A stretch of 64,000 bases of DNA, taken from NCBI GenBank assembly GCA_027575765.1, contig JANBPT010000121.1, positions 1 to 64,000 on the forward strand. Reading direction: 5' to 3'. The DNA is from Tieghemiomyces parasiticus (Eukaryota > Kickxellomycota > Dimargaritomycetes > Dimargaritales > Dimargaritaceae). Under the pieces are notes generated by a model. The model had not been told where the DNA came from. It was given only the letters and a program-made list of their open reading frames with translations, and made no database searches. Shown here one piece after another: positions 10,430-21,582 of the stretch (position 1 is its first letter; each line of letters opens with the position of its first letter). A program made the position numbers and the translations under genes.

Positions 10430-11830
10430 CGGTGGTCCTGGGCTAGGTGGGTCACCCACTGCCGATTCACTACTGTATACTGGTTGTCGTAGTAGTGCCC
10501 GGATCGCGACCACGTCTGGTGTTGATCGGCAACATAGGGAATAATGCGTGTACGCTGGCGAGGGAAGCGCCGGGCTCAACGCACGCCTTGTAGACGGTAA
10601 CCAAACCCTCCTTGGCCTGCTGTTTTTCTAAAAGTTCCAGCGCTTCATGGTCGGGGCAGTGGGGTCATACCCCTCGTAGAGCCTCTGCTAGAAAGAATAA
10701 GGATCGTCTAGAGGCCATCCTCTTGCCGACGACCAACCGTTGGCGCCTACATCAGAACAACTGATGAGTTTGACAGCACTGTTGACTGTGGTCGGACTAA
10801 TCATTAGCCGTTTTATGATAGCTACGGAGACAGCTATGCCTTGTCTTGGGTTAAACACACTTGCTCGCAAATGGATGATGAGCGCCGAGGCGGGTTAAGT
10901 GGAGCTTTGCTATGAGTTGGCCAATTTTTTATATATCTAGCTATTGTATGCTACCATCCATTGGCCGTCCTCTCGCCCATTGGGCGCTGTGTTTTCATTG
11001 CCTTCTCTTTAGGCTCTTCTCACATACTTGCTGTTAACGGTATGCCATCTAATAACGAACGGTCAAAGGCAGATATGATACCTGCTGACTGACCGCTTAA
11101 CAAAAACCTCAGGCCGCCATTAAACAGGTATACTCATCTTTTCATCGTCTTCCCGCCCCTAGTTTGGGAACCCCACATCCACACCAACACATTGACCACA
11201 GCCACACTAGCGCCTTTCAGATCGCCATGGTCTACCTTGATGCTATGCAGGTACGCCGCCATGCCAAGGATATAGTAGATCCAGCAACGGGTAATGATTC
11301 TGGCTCAGGGATGCCCACGGCGCTCTTGGACCTGCTCCATCACATACCCGCAAACCTCAACTGTTCGATCTACCACGGCCCCATGGACACGGATAATGCG
11401 GAGGTGTGGTTTGATACGTCCCAGACGGTCAACCTCGCGTGTCGTGGGTTTATCTCTTCCGACCAGCGTAGCCAGCTTCGCCACGGTCTCGGGATCAACG
11501 GTGAAGTTATGAGGGGCTAGGCTGCTCAGCCCGTATAAAATAATAATCTCGTAATCCATCCGCGGCTGACACGCTGACTAGTTCGCTGAATACACGGTCT
11601 CGGGTGGTTTGACGAGGCGGCAGGTCATCACGGTCCCCGACTAGTAGCGGGCCACAAAGCTGCATTGTATCCACTCGATGTCCTCATCACTAGACACTTT
11701 AGGGCTACTAGAGAGCATTCGAGCCATTGGCCGCGCGGCTAGTTGTAGAAGATCATGCTCATATCCAGTGGCGTACCTACCCAGGCTGCCACATAGACCC
11801 CGTCGCCAAATCATGCTTTTCCATGGTTAT
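10430..11830 (-). pseudogene. Decayed protein kinase gene (TKL-like)
   Basis: Reading down the minus strand, the parts of a kinase domain appear in the right order. A glycine loop (FGDGVYVAAW, ~11810-11780) is followed by the beta-3 lysine motif VALKCL (~11712-11695). Next come a helix-C/beta-4 stretch (TTREVDRLGRIKP, then IIRVHGAVVDR) and a hinge-like GYVMEQ within 11559-11305. Then comes the catalytic loop YLHSIKVDHGDLKGA (~11255-11205). C-lobe remnants (KACVEPGA, then TPDVVAIRALLR) lie at ~10610-10460. Stops and frame changes separate the blocks. One stop after VAAW can be bypassed by a GTAGGT...CTAG interval of about 48 nt, but no full gene can be assembled. After DLKGA an insertion replaces the expected NVLV, which reappears a few codons later. 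Hence pseudogene, although some introns may be genuine. Confidence 0.6.
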
Positions 11831-12981
11831 AGGGTTCCAGTCGAACGGAGCTTAGAGGCCACTTTGCTCGAGAGGCTGGGACTAGGCAGGCCGTTGGCTC
11901 GGTCGGCTGAATACTGTTTCCATGCCGTAGGAATATAGGCGTGGATGACTGCTGTTGGCGCTAAGGTGGCTTGGGTAAAGGACGAGTGAGGATTGCGTAG
12001 AGACCACAAGCGAGGGCAGGGATTTAGAATTACACGGTGATTGTATCAGGACGGTAGGGAGGTTAAATTGTTTCTGCCACTGTGCCGATATGTAAGAGGG
12101 AACGACAGTGAAGAGTGGGAGCGAGCTGGCGGGATAACGTAGAGATTGTCCGATGGCGGAGAGGTTAGCCTACGACTTGCATGACTCGAGATTAGGCTGA
12201 GGGGTGCAATCACACAAAGTTGGCGAACCCAAGAAGAGCGAGTCCGGAGGTCTCCAACGTGGAGGGCGGGCGAGTGTCGATCTATCAAAGGGATGAGGTG
12301 AGGTCGGCAGACGCCAACATCACCAAGGATAGGCAGCGGTGGGCCCCGGTTGGCTGTAGTGAGCCGTTGGGGCGAACAATGACCCGGTCCTTGGTCGCAG
12401 AAGGTCGGGTACTTTCGACTGTCGATAGCATCTGCCATTGGCCGGCCTTGCCTTTTATGTCCCGCAGACCAAAATCCGGCAAGGCTATAGCGACGGCATA
12501 CTCACCATCCGGCCACAAAACGGAGGAGATGGTGAAGGGGAAAAGGCAAAGGGGAAAAGCGTTGCGCGTGTACGAGTCACGGTCCAAAGGGGGGAAGTTG
12601 GGCGGCGGTGTCGTTTCGGGGTGGACGGGCCACTCACGTAAGGGCAAATGGAGCCTGGGACATCATATCCGGCCTTTGTCGTATGCACAAAAGGATAGCC
12701 CCAGACCAGCTCGAGTCCCCCGCCGTCGTTCTTCATCCGCTCTGCGCACAGCGCGAGTACGTCGAGTGCGGCCATTTTGTGACTGTTGCAGTCACTCTTG
12801 GTGGAGTGGTTGGTATGCGATCGACAGCCAACGGCAGCGCGCGGCGGTCAACGTAGAGGGCAACGGGCTTTCCTGCCTGGGCCTCCTTTGTCTACCACCG
12901 GCATCATACTCTTTCCTGTGCTCTTCGTCCCCCTACCCCTGCTACCGGCCCCCATCCCATAGAATCTAATGCTCCTTTCGA

Positions 12982-12989
12982 TATAAATA
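12982..12989 (+). promoter_or_regulatory. TATA box of the 252-aa secreted-protein gene
   Basis: TATAAATA, 159 bp before the ATG at 13141 and followed by a long pyrimidine-rich leader, as expected for a strongly expressed fungal gene. Confidence 0.6.
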
Positions 12990-13140
12990 GACGACCCTCT
13001 CGCCTGTAGTTTTCACTATCATCCCATCCCATTTTCCTCTCCCTCCCTCCTCTTCGCCTTCCTACTTCGCCGGCTCTGCCACTTCCCACCCACGCTCTCT
13101 CCAAATACACCTCCCTCACCCGTCCCTTGTAGCTACTAGG

Positions 13141-13899
13141 ATGAAGTACCTCAAGCTCACCCCAGTTGCCCTTATCCTAGCCGCAACCGTCACCCCCATC
13201 AGCCTGGCGATGCCTCCCTATCTCCAGGTTGAACAGGGGGGTGATTCGCCCTATTATGCCGACTCCGGCAGCGGGGATATGTATTTCGGGTCCCAGGCTG
13301 AGCAGGGGGGTGATTCGCCCTATTATACCGATTCCGGCAGCGGGGATATGTATTTCAGGCCCCAGGTTGAGCAGGGGGGTGACTCGCCCTATGATGTGGC
13401 CTCTGACAGCCTGGATAGATCTTTCGGCGCCCCAGTTGGCTTGGCTGACCAGGCTGGCTCGGCTGACTTTCCGGTCGAGGGAGACGCGAACTGTGACTAT
13501 CTGGTAGACGCCGCCCACGACAAGACGTTCTCATCCGGGATTCAAAATATCAAGAACGGGTTTAAGTCGAAGATACTTGGAGATCCCAGTGCCACGGTCA
13601 ACGACCTAGCCCGAGGACTGGTCAATGATCTGAAGGAAAACGATGATATGGACGAGTGGGTTCTAAAAGGGTATGTGCGGCGGGCTAGCCCTGGCAATGT
13701 CGAGCCTGACGCTGATGTCTACTTCAGTCGTTTGAACGACAAAGTAACGGTTAGTACTACGCCACTGATTGAGGAAGGGTCGACGTCGATGTTCAGTAAG
13801 AACTACTACTACTACTTCCCTAAGTCCTACGTCGGCCAGGATGCATCAATTAAGGATATGGTGAAACAAGAGATTGTGCGTTGCGCCCCCCGGTTTTAG
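13141..13899 (+). CDS. Predicted secreted protein with 23-residue repeats
   Basis: Single-exon gene, 252 aa. Residues 1-23 form a clean signal peptide (hydrophobic core VALILAATVTPISLA), so export is predicted. Residues 31-99 are a tandem repeat of a 23-residue unit (EQGGDSPYYADSGSGDMYF plus a linker): two nearly identical copies and a degenerate third, matching 69-bp DNA units starting at 13231, 13300 and 13369. The remaining ~150 residues look globular, with one cysteine near residue 119 and one four residues from the C-terminus, which could pair. I do not recognise a family. A TATA box at -159 and the isolated position between gene-poor tracts suggest a regulated, lineage-specific extracellular protein; an effector-like role is only a guess. 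Confidence 0.75.
   Translation: MKYLKLTPVALILAATVTPISLAMPPYLQVEQGGDSPYYADSGSGDMYFGSQAEQGGDSPYYTDSGSGDMYFRPQVEQGGDSPYDVASDSLDRSFGAPVGLADQAGSADFPVEGDANCDYLVDAAHDKTFSSGIQNIKNGFKSKILGDPSATVNDLARGLVNDLKENDDMDEWVLKGYVRRASPGNVEPDADVYFSRLNDKVTVSTTPLIEEGSTSMFSKNYYYYFPKSYVGQDASIKDMVKQEIVRCAPRF
13231..13437 (+). repeat. Three 69-bp tandem repeats inside a coding region
   Basis: Units begin at 13231, 13300 and 13369. The first two are almost identical; the third keeps the first third (GAGCAGGGGGGTGA) and then diverges. They encode the 23-residue repeats of the secreted protein, stay in frame, and each carries a run of six G that could promote slippage. Confidence 0.85.
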
Positions 13900-15660
13900 G
13901 GCGACAGGTTTCAAATTGATTCGCCTCAGAGCGATACAGCGTTCATTTCCCTCGAATTTCACATTGGATGCATTGATATTATCTCTGGTTGGCGCTTCTG
14001 TAGTTTTATACTTTTATTTATTTATATCTAACACACCTTAGCTATAGCTATTATAGCTAGTAACGTCACGAAATCAATCGGCCGGATCCAGCTCAATAAA
14101 ATTTGTATCTTTGGTACTTCAAACAATGTTACTCAATACATGTGTCGGCTTGCCAACTCCATGGCGTATTGCCAAACGACAGTGACGTGGTTATCCCCTC
14201 AGCCTCTCCTCCGCTGGCAGGTTTAGTTCTGGTGCGCATCTAATATAAAATATGCCAATAGAGCACCTGAAATCGACATCACCCCATCGCTAGTCATCAT
14301 CCGATTGAGCCAGCGATAGTCACCCCGTTCACTATATATTGCATTGCCTATCCCTTCATCTTACAGTCAAATCTACGACCTATACTACCATGTGCCCAGG
14401 TTTACGGACAAGGTGACCTGTTATTCAACATGCATTTCCTAAGCCAGACACCAGTTACTAAGGACTGTTGCCATTTCCACCAAGTTTACCTTGTACGTCG
14501 CTATCTTTCTTTAGCAGTCAAAGAAAATATTTGATATTTAAACATACTGCGAGCGTGTAAATGGTAAACCAGGACGCCGGCAGAAGGATCTGCGTTGAAT
14601 TTTACATAGATGTGCATTCCATAAAGGCACTCTCGGTACATCAAGCTTACCTCAACCCATTGATATTTATCACATCTTCCACCTCTACCTATGCACGCTG
14701 GCGTCATACAACCACGAGCATACGTCATGAATCATTCCCCTACCGTTATAATGCCCGCACTGCCTATTACAGCTACTAATATAACACAGACGTAGCTGAC
14801 CATCTATCTTTTAGAATTGGAATAAGCATTGTAGACCTAAAAATCTTGTCCAAGATACAGGATGGTCGTCAAAACCGGCGACCAAAGGCTGCGCCATCAA
14901 GTGCACTCATCGCGTCGAATTAGGCCTCCTCGGAAAAGGCCAGCAAGAAGCGCCAAGCCACAGTGTTCAGCAGCAGCGCCAACCAGAGCAAGCCAGTAGC
15001 GATGATAGCCCCTGGACAATAAGTGCGGAGTACACTTACTGTTCAGTCTCATTGCGAACTTGCAGTAGTCTACCAGAGAGCTACACCTGGCCACTGACAA
15101 CCCTTCTCTAAAATGAATTATGTATTTTTTATTATACTTGTCCCTCTACCGACGTCAGCGTTCCCCTTAATGTCCAGCGAGCACTGTTAGCCGTCACTTC
15201 TTGCTCTACGCGTGTGCAGATGCTAGACCAACAGGGACCTCAGACATCCTAAGTCCCACTGCCATCTATAAGGGATCCCAATGTCTGTCTTAACAACAGA
15301 TCCTCATTACTACCGACACACACTTGCACCCAGCCTATCGCTGATCCCCTCGTCCAAACCTACCACAGAGTTTAAACTTGACCGATGATACAAGGTACTA
15401 ATGCTGTCATATACAAAATTGCCCTTATGACTACCAATCTTCCATGTACACAGATCATGCACCTTGGAGTAACTTATTATACAACACTCTCCACACTTTG
15501 AGTTACCTATCATTCTCTTCTGCATTGACAATCGACCTACGCCATGTGTGGTAGTCTAAAAGCGTTTCGCGGCAACCACTCAGTTACCCTCCATTTAAAT
15601 CACCGCCAACGCTACCGTCTACCTGTATGGTGGTAAGCACCCAAATTCATATCCGCCGCT

Positions 15661-15900
15661 ACCACTTCCACTCTAAACGTTCACTGCCTTATTACCTTGC
15701 AGCAAGCCACACTAGCTACCAACCTCTACCAACCCCTATTCATACTATGCTTAAATTCCCATTTCCCGACTTGTCACCAAGGCGAATACTAACCGTCTCT
15801 CAAACCTTACACAACGACAACCATGACTCTTTTCGAAGACCTGCGGGCTATATAAGCCCGCGAAAGAACACCAGAAAAAAATCATTATCACCTATACTTA
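15661..15900 (+). repeat. Dispersed repeat, copy A
   Basis: About 240 bp clearly related to 20393-20640, with blocks such as CGAATACTA, AACCATGACTC and TTATTCAT-like segments in the same order. It holds a perfect 7-bp stem hairpin at 15843-15861 (GCGGGCT, loop ATATA, AGCCCGC). The ends are not defined and no target-site duplication is evident. It could be a solo LTR, a non-autonomous element or a conserved non-coding RNA. Confidence 0.65.
15843..15861. other. Hairpin with TATA-like loop (copy A)
   Basis: GCGGGCT-ATATA-AGCCCGC, a perfect 7-bp stem. The equivalent in copy B has the third pair changed from G-C to C-G on both arms. Confidence 0.7.
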
Positions 15901-16466
15901 GCTTACGATACTGATCCCCCCAGGGTTCTCACCTACCACACCATACCACTTCATTTGTGCTACTGCAGACCCATGTCCATCCAGCGTATGCATGCACTAT
16001 GTCTCTCCTGTATACCTGCGGCCAACTTTGCCCATACGCAAGCCTGAATTATCGGGAAGAGAAGCCTGGACGAGATTCTGCCGAGACAAAGTATCCATTC
16101 AACCCACACTTCTCTTGCTACCTTAACTAGGTATAATAAATCCCGACTCCCGAGTAACGCGCCTATCACACTTGAAGGTAAAATACAAACGGCACGTTAT
16201 GCCCAGTTCAGCTGTTCCAAATAGAGAGCAAGTTTCCGTATATATCTCCTGTGGTTTAGCGGATTGACTTTGGTTTAACCAGGGAACGTAATATTAAATG
16301 AGGGATGACAAGAAAATGATGTAGTTATTGAACCCATAGGAAAATGATGATTGGAGATGAGGAAGGAATAGGGAAAGAGAAAGGTCTAGGTTGGCCGTGG
16401 AGTTGGTCCCGCTACACTTCGTGTATAGCACTGTCAGGGGCTCGTGGGTTCACCATTAAGTCTACG

Positions 16467-18453
16467 TTAGGCGGTACTAGGTGTTGTCCGTGGGAGGAGG
16501 AGTTTTACGAACTTTTCCCACCACGCTGTTTCTTTCTTAACTTGCTTCTCCTCATGTTGAATACTGACCATCTCAACTATGAGGGACTGATTAGTGCCCA
16601 AGCGGATGGGTGAGGCGGTATAGAAGAGGCCAGCGCACGATCGGGGTTTACCCTTTGCCTTCATATGAGCAGTTTCCGTAGCCTTCCGCCAGCCCCGCCC
16701 CTTCGCGCAGTCCCTAATCTGTGCGTAATCTATTGTCTTCACATCAGACAACAAAAAGTCGACCCCCGGAATATCGAGCTCCGTACCAATGGCCCAGATA
16801 TGCGCGCGGATGTTAGGCGATAGTAAATCATCATCAGTCAAGGTTTTGAAAAGTGCCGACTCTGGGTTGATGGCGGTAGGCTTATGAAGGAAGCGTAAAG
16901 TGATGAGTGCCACAGTCAGGTCTCTTGCCCAATACGGCGAGCTTCCGATGCGCTCACGGGGTCCCTGGAGATAGTCGATATCACCCGACCGTAACCGGAA
17001 TAACTGACTATTGCCACCTACATATTCTTGCATAACTCTACCCATGTGCGGCTTAACCAGGAGATACTGCAACATTAAATCGAGCTGGTCATCGTTAAGC
17101 TGGGTGATCAGCTTGTAGATGTATGAGTAGGGCGACTCGAGTAGGTCTTTGGGCACAACGCGCTGGGTTGGAGACTTTCGTAAGCTCCACCATGGACCAG
17201 TGCTGACACTATCTGAAGATTTGGCTGGAGTCAGGAGAGTGGCGGTCACGCGAAGCCCTGTTTTGAGGTAGCCCAGGATATAATAGGGGAGGAAAATGAG
17301 ATGCCTCGTGCGACGGTCCTTAAGCGGGTCTAAGTAATTGTCTTCCTTTTGAATCCTAGGAAAATGATTATCCTCTTTGTGGTTTGCAGAAGCCAGCATC
17401 TTGGAAGAAATTGGTCCCGAATATTTCTCGATTAGGCGGGCTTCGTTAAGCAGCCAGACTTCAACGAATGGTCGGAAGACTGTCGCTAGCTGTCGAGGGA
17501 ACTTATCTAAAAACTTCACCAGCGCGTTTAGCTCCGTTCTAAACCATAAAGACACCGCTTCGGCTTTCTCAATGGAACCGGTTATGATATTAAGGTTATA
17601 CTGTGCCCGACTGCACTGACGCTTTTGGTGGTCGCGGGCATGTCGTAGTTCGTCTACCGACGACCTTAACCTGTGTGTCTGCTTAAGCTGATCGGGCATG
17701 CGTGTACTCTGTGACACTACCGGGTCCTTCGTCGATATGACCTTTTCTAATTGAACCAGTTTCCATTGGGCGTCAGCAAGGTTTGCTGCTAGCTGGTCAA
17801 ATTTATCACACGACTCGGCAACGTTCTTAGTAGCTAGTGCGACATTGGGCTTAAAGGCTTCAACGTACTTGTCCGCGCGACTTATCTCTCCAGAGAGATA
17901 ACCTACGTTGTGCTCCGTCCATCCGTTCTCCAAGTATGAAGGTAGGCTCTCTATGAACTGTCGAACGGGATGGAAAGAAGAGGAGAGAGTGGTTGTCGGC
18001 CTGGTTAGTACTTTCTTGACTAAAACTGCCGAGCCTACTAGAGTTGGCGCGCCCAAAGTTTAAGTTAGGTTAGAATGTCGACACAGATTGGGCAGCTACG
18101 ACTGCTCGTCACTATCCTGGTGCAATGTTTGAGGCCTGGGGAGTCAAAGTATTACGCCTGAAACCGTATACTGAGGTCCACTTGGTCCGCCACCTTGGTT
18201 AGCTTACCTTGGCTATCTCATGGTGGTTATGGTACTTGACAAGATCGCTATTATGGTGAGAAGTGAGTTCGAATTGTCTGCGGTCCTCAGGTGCGAGGTT
18301 GCTTAAAATTTTGAGCACAACATCATCCCCCTGCTTAAGAAGCATGTCTTCAGCTTGGGACTTCAAACGTTCAGTAGTATCCACCGGGTCCGTATGGGCC
18401 ATGGTGGTGGCCAGGAACGACAGGGAAAGCGCCGTGTAGATGGAGATACGCAT
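16467..18453 (-). CDS. Large predicted secreted protein, unknown family
   Basis: Two exons, 18453-18208 and 17957-16467, 578 aa. Exon 1 begins with a signal peptide (MRISIYTALSLSFLATTMA) and ends in phase 0 at AAG|GTAAGC. The intron (250 nt) has a TACTAAC branch site, a long pyrimidine tract and CGACAG, and exon 2 resumes in phase 0; other nearby AGs break the frame. The mature protein begins helical and contains a long charged segment (about residues 95-220) with coiled-coil character. The C-terminal half is mixed and Cys-poor, ending in a basic stretch. No enzymatic motif is recognised. Codon use is less GC-biased than the housekeeping genes, which fits a lineage-specific gene. It lies between the two copies of a diverged repeat. 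Confidence 0.7.
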
Positions 18454-18576
18454 GGCGGAAATCGGCGGGTGAGAGGGGAGGACGAGGTAGAGGCTTGAAG
18501 TACAAGCAATGGAGAGCCTGGCAGTCAGGCGAAGGAGTAAAGGTGAGGGAACAAGGAGGGTGAGCGGTCCCTTGTC

Positions 18577-18584
18577 TCTTATAT
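18577..18584 (-). promoter_or_regulatory. TATA box of the 578-aa secreted-protein gene
   Basis: ATATAAGA on the minus strand, about 125 bp before the ATG at 18453. Confidence 0.5.
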
Positions 18585-20392
18585 GGGCAGCTCGTGCCAC
18601 AATAAAAAAGCAAGGCTGCAGAGGAGGGAACTAATGCCGTAGCTCTCCGCTTGGCCCTTAGTCGGGCGGTGACGAAGGGGTCATTGGTGCGGTGGGGAGC
18701 GGGCGGAAGTCTTTGCAAACACAGGCAGGTGCAGCCGAGAGGGCGAAGTCACCGGTCTCTGGCGAAGGCTCAGCTGAACCTCGGACAGACCCGTCGGCCT
18801 GTGCTACCAGTGTAACCACTCCCTCTCTCTATGAGGCCCACCGAGACACCCATAGTTACATCGCCGGGTGCCTTATTTTTAATATACCAATGGCAATGGA
18901 AGGCCAGCCTCGACGAATAGGAACCTGTAATCTCAGATCAAACGGCCCATCTTTATCGAAAGACCCTGTAGTGCGGCTCCTCCCTCTTTCCCAGGTCGAC
19001 CTAGGCCCTGCGTCCCCTTTGTTCCTTTATCTCTCCACCACTACCCATGCCTTTGCATTTCCCCTCTCCCTTCGCCTCCGTCTTAACAGTTGAAAGTCCT
19101 TCAAAATGTCTATGGCCTCGGAAGGCCCTAGCCTCTCTGGGATTCCGCCTCCGAGTCATCTTCTCTACTCTCCCTTGTATTGCTTGGTATTCCGGAAAAC
19201 GTTATTTCCTATTCCTCTCTATGGCTATTTTACCTCGCTGCTCCTAGGCCTAATCATAGTATATTAGTATATTGAAAGCGATTAGTTAACCTACACCCAA
19301 GTGCCGACCAGGCCAGACCGGGCTAGTATTAGCCGCCGTCTACCACTCCTACACTTGCCAAGTGACAAGGGGGAGGGGACAGTGCCAACTCCAAGTTCCA
19401 CAACAACCTACCATTTCGATAGCCGCCGTCTTTTCCTTCAGATGGTAGCAAGGAGAGGGGAGGTGGTATGTTTGATTTTTGGTTTATCCGCTGCTCTGTC
19501 TGACCCGTCTGTATAACTACAGCAATGGGAGAGGGGGGAGATTTGGGAAAAATAAAAACTCTTCAAGTGTGTGGCGTTGACTAGTGAAACCATTCAGCAT
19601 ACCATGGACGGCCGGTGGGTTGTAAAGTGGCCGTAAAAGATAGTACCAATGCCCTCGCCGGCATACGCCTATCTAGAGTGATGGCTACTGGCGTGGGTAC
19701 TTGGTGGCCTTCTTTCTAGTCCTATGGTAATGTGGACAGTGGTGTACCCCAAGGACGTTGCTCTAAAAGCCCCCATTGACAGACCGTATCACTGGTGCTT
19801 CCTTAATGCCAACCCTCCTCTTGGGTGTCATCCTTGACGACAGGGCTAAAAAGGGTAAAATCAGGCAGCCAAAGTCACCAATCCCAGTCAATATGGTGTC
19901 GGATAGGTAGGGGCTTACGTCGGAATTGTCCCTCAGAACAACGGCACCAACACGAGGTAGATAGAGCCGTCGGTAGCTGGTGCGACATTGAGAGCCCTAG
20001 TAGTCCTCCGAGTAGTGCATGTACAGAACCATACGCAATACCTAGTAGTAGGGGAAGAGAGACATACCCGGTCCCAGTGCCTGCCCAGTGTTCCAGTGCA
20101 GTCGGATGGGTGCCCGTGTAAATAGTGAAATCCAAAAGGGTCACTGGTAACATGGAAATAAGCCGACTTGTAAGCTATTGTAAGGCTTGGTGCGTGGTAG
20201 ACATGCAGCAACTTGTGGCAACCACCACTCTCCTAGGACCGCCTCGCTGCTTAACTACATGAATTGATATGCCTGGTAGTCAATACCTAGTCACGCGTTA
20301 ATTATTAACCCTTTGTTTCCCATTGTCTTTTAATATGTTCTCCGCCAGTGTGGTAGCGAAGAAGCACCTTCAGGCAGCCACCCTGTCATTAC

Positions 20393-20640
20393 CACACTAA
20401 ACCGTAATACTTCACTCGCCTTCGTTGCCTTACCTCAAGCCATACCATCCACTACCCGATACCGACCCTTATTCATCCTGGGTATTAACTTACCTTTCCC
20501 TGACTTGCGATGAGGTGAATACTACGCGCCTCCCCACCTTGCACGACGCTAACCATGACTCATGTTGAAGTCTCGCCGGCTATTTAAGCCGACGAACAGA
20601 ATATCAAAATAAATATTATCGATATCTACTTATATTTATT
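20393..20640 (+). repeat. Dispersed repeat, copy B
   Basis: Diverged copy of 15661-15900 in direct orientation, about 4.7 kb away. Shared blocks keep their order: CCTTATTCAT, TTTCCCTGACTTG, GTGAATACTA, AACCATGACTC, then the hairpin, then an A-rich tail. The hairpin at 20574-20594 (CGCCGGCT, loop ATTTA, AGCCGACG) has one mismatch. Confidence 0.65.
20574..20594. other. Hairpin with TATA-like loop (copy B)
   Basis: CGCCGGCT-ATTTA-AGCCGACG, an 8-bp stem with one mismatch. Relative to copy A one pair is changed on both arms (G-C to C-G), so the stem is kept although the sequence has drifted. Confidence 0.65.
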
Positions 20641-21582
20641 ACCTCACCAATCAACCCCGGCATGTACCTACCACACTTACATACGAATAATTAATAAAAT
20701 GAGGTACCGGTGGCATATGCAGATACGATGATATCGGCTATGATGCTGAGGGGGAATAAAGTCACGTCGTATGTGTCCAGTCCAACTTGTTTAATGCCTA
20801 GAGACTAGAAAACATGGTGGCAAAGTCACACATTCAACAGAGCACATCGCGCGGGACAGTTGAGAAGACAAGATCTATAAAGCGCCGGATATCGTACATA
20901 GTGGAGCGCAGTACGTGGCCATAGCTCGGATTCGAGAGCACCGTACGTTTTAGTTCGCCAGGTCCGTCCTAGGAGAGGGGATACCGGAATGACCCAAGGT
21001 CCGTTATCGGATCAGTCAACATAAGAAACCGGCCAAGCTTGGCATACCAACTCCCCTATGGTCAGCGACAAACACTGCCAGAGTATATGGACCGACAGGC
21101 GGCTGAATACCCTAGGTCTCCATTGAAGTAACCCCGTAGGCAAGCCCATCCCGGATTCTTTAATTCCGCTCGAATCAGACTTGATGCTAAACTGGGAACA
21201 TTCTCCCACCCGGGTGAGCACTTACGCCGGCCATCATGATATGGCTGACGCCGCGTATCTGCAAACCAATTCCCCTGGTTACCAAGAACCGTTATCTTTC
21301 GGGGAGCCCCTACATACCATACCCAGCAGCACCATGAGCTGTTGAACACAATCAATACATGTGCGGGCTTTCTGGTTGACACGACACCTGCGGAACCAAC
21401 CCGGCATACGTCCCCCCTTGTTCCGTTCACTCACGATGACGGCTTGATGTCATACCCAGGGCCCCTTAATATCGCTGCAGTCTCCTCACAAGCGGCCAAG
21501 TACCCCTTATGCCCCGCCAACTGCTTAGCCTCCAACCCTTTTTCTCCCCATCTCCCGCCTCATCGCTACTCATACTGTCACC

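Larger units (their letters stand above)
9669..13140. other. 3.5-kb gene-poor stretch with kinase relic
   Basis: Between the VPS41 start and a secreted-protein gene. The main content is a decayed kinase (10430-11830, minus; listed separately). A perfect 12-bp palindrome GCCTTAAAAGGC lies at 10312-10323. The minus-strand frame at 9923-10219 contains a GGTYSIATGRWRG segment, loosely like a kinase glycine loop, but nothing follows it in frame. The right-hand 200 bp are pyrimidine-rich and hold the promoter of the next gene. Confidence 0.5.
13900..16466. other. AT-rich gene-poor stretch with repeat copy A
   Basis: About 2.6 kb, markedly more AT-rich than the coding regions. It contains a possible poly(A) signal AATAAA near 14096, an inverted AGCTATA/TATAGCT-type motif at about 14040-14062, and repeat copy A (15661-15900). 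Two broken-gene candidates lie here: a minus-strand hydrophobic C-terminus-like frame at 14923-15075, and a plus-strand mini-frame at 15114-15191 that begins like a signal peptide (MNYVFFIILVPLPTSA) but stops after 25 codons. No intact gene is visible. Confidence 0.5.
18454..21582. other. Gene-poor stretch with repeat copy B
   Basis: About 3.1 kb without a supported gene. The left end is the promoter of the secreted-protein gene (TATA on the minus strand at 18577-18584). Repeat copy B sits at 20393-20640. The last ~150 bp are the pyrimidine-rich leader of the aldehyde dehydrogenase gene. Open frames elsewhere are short and show no recognisable motif. Confidence 0.5.

Noticed and set aside
19875..20211. 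Minus-strand frames with YLHG-like segment
   Set aside because: Single short match, no other kinase motif around it.
15661..20640. Repeat pair as LTRs of an intact retrotransposon
   Set aside because: The 4.5 kb between the copies has no reverse transcriptase, integrase or protease motifs; the one gene inside has a signal peptide and intron, and the copies are strongly diverged.
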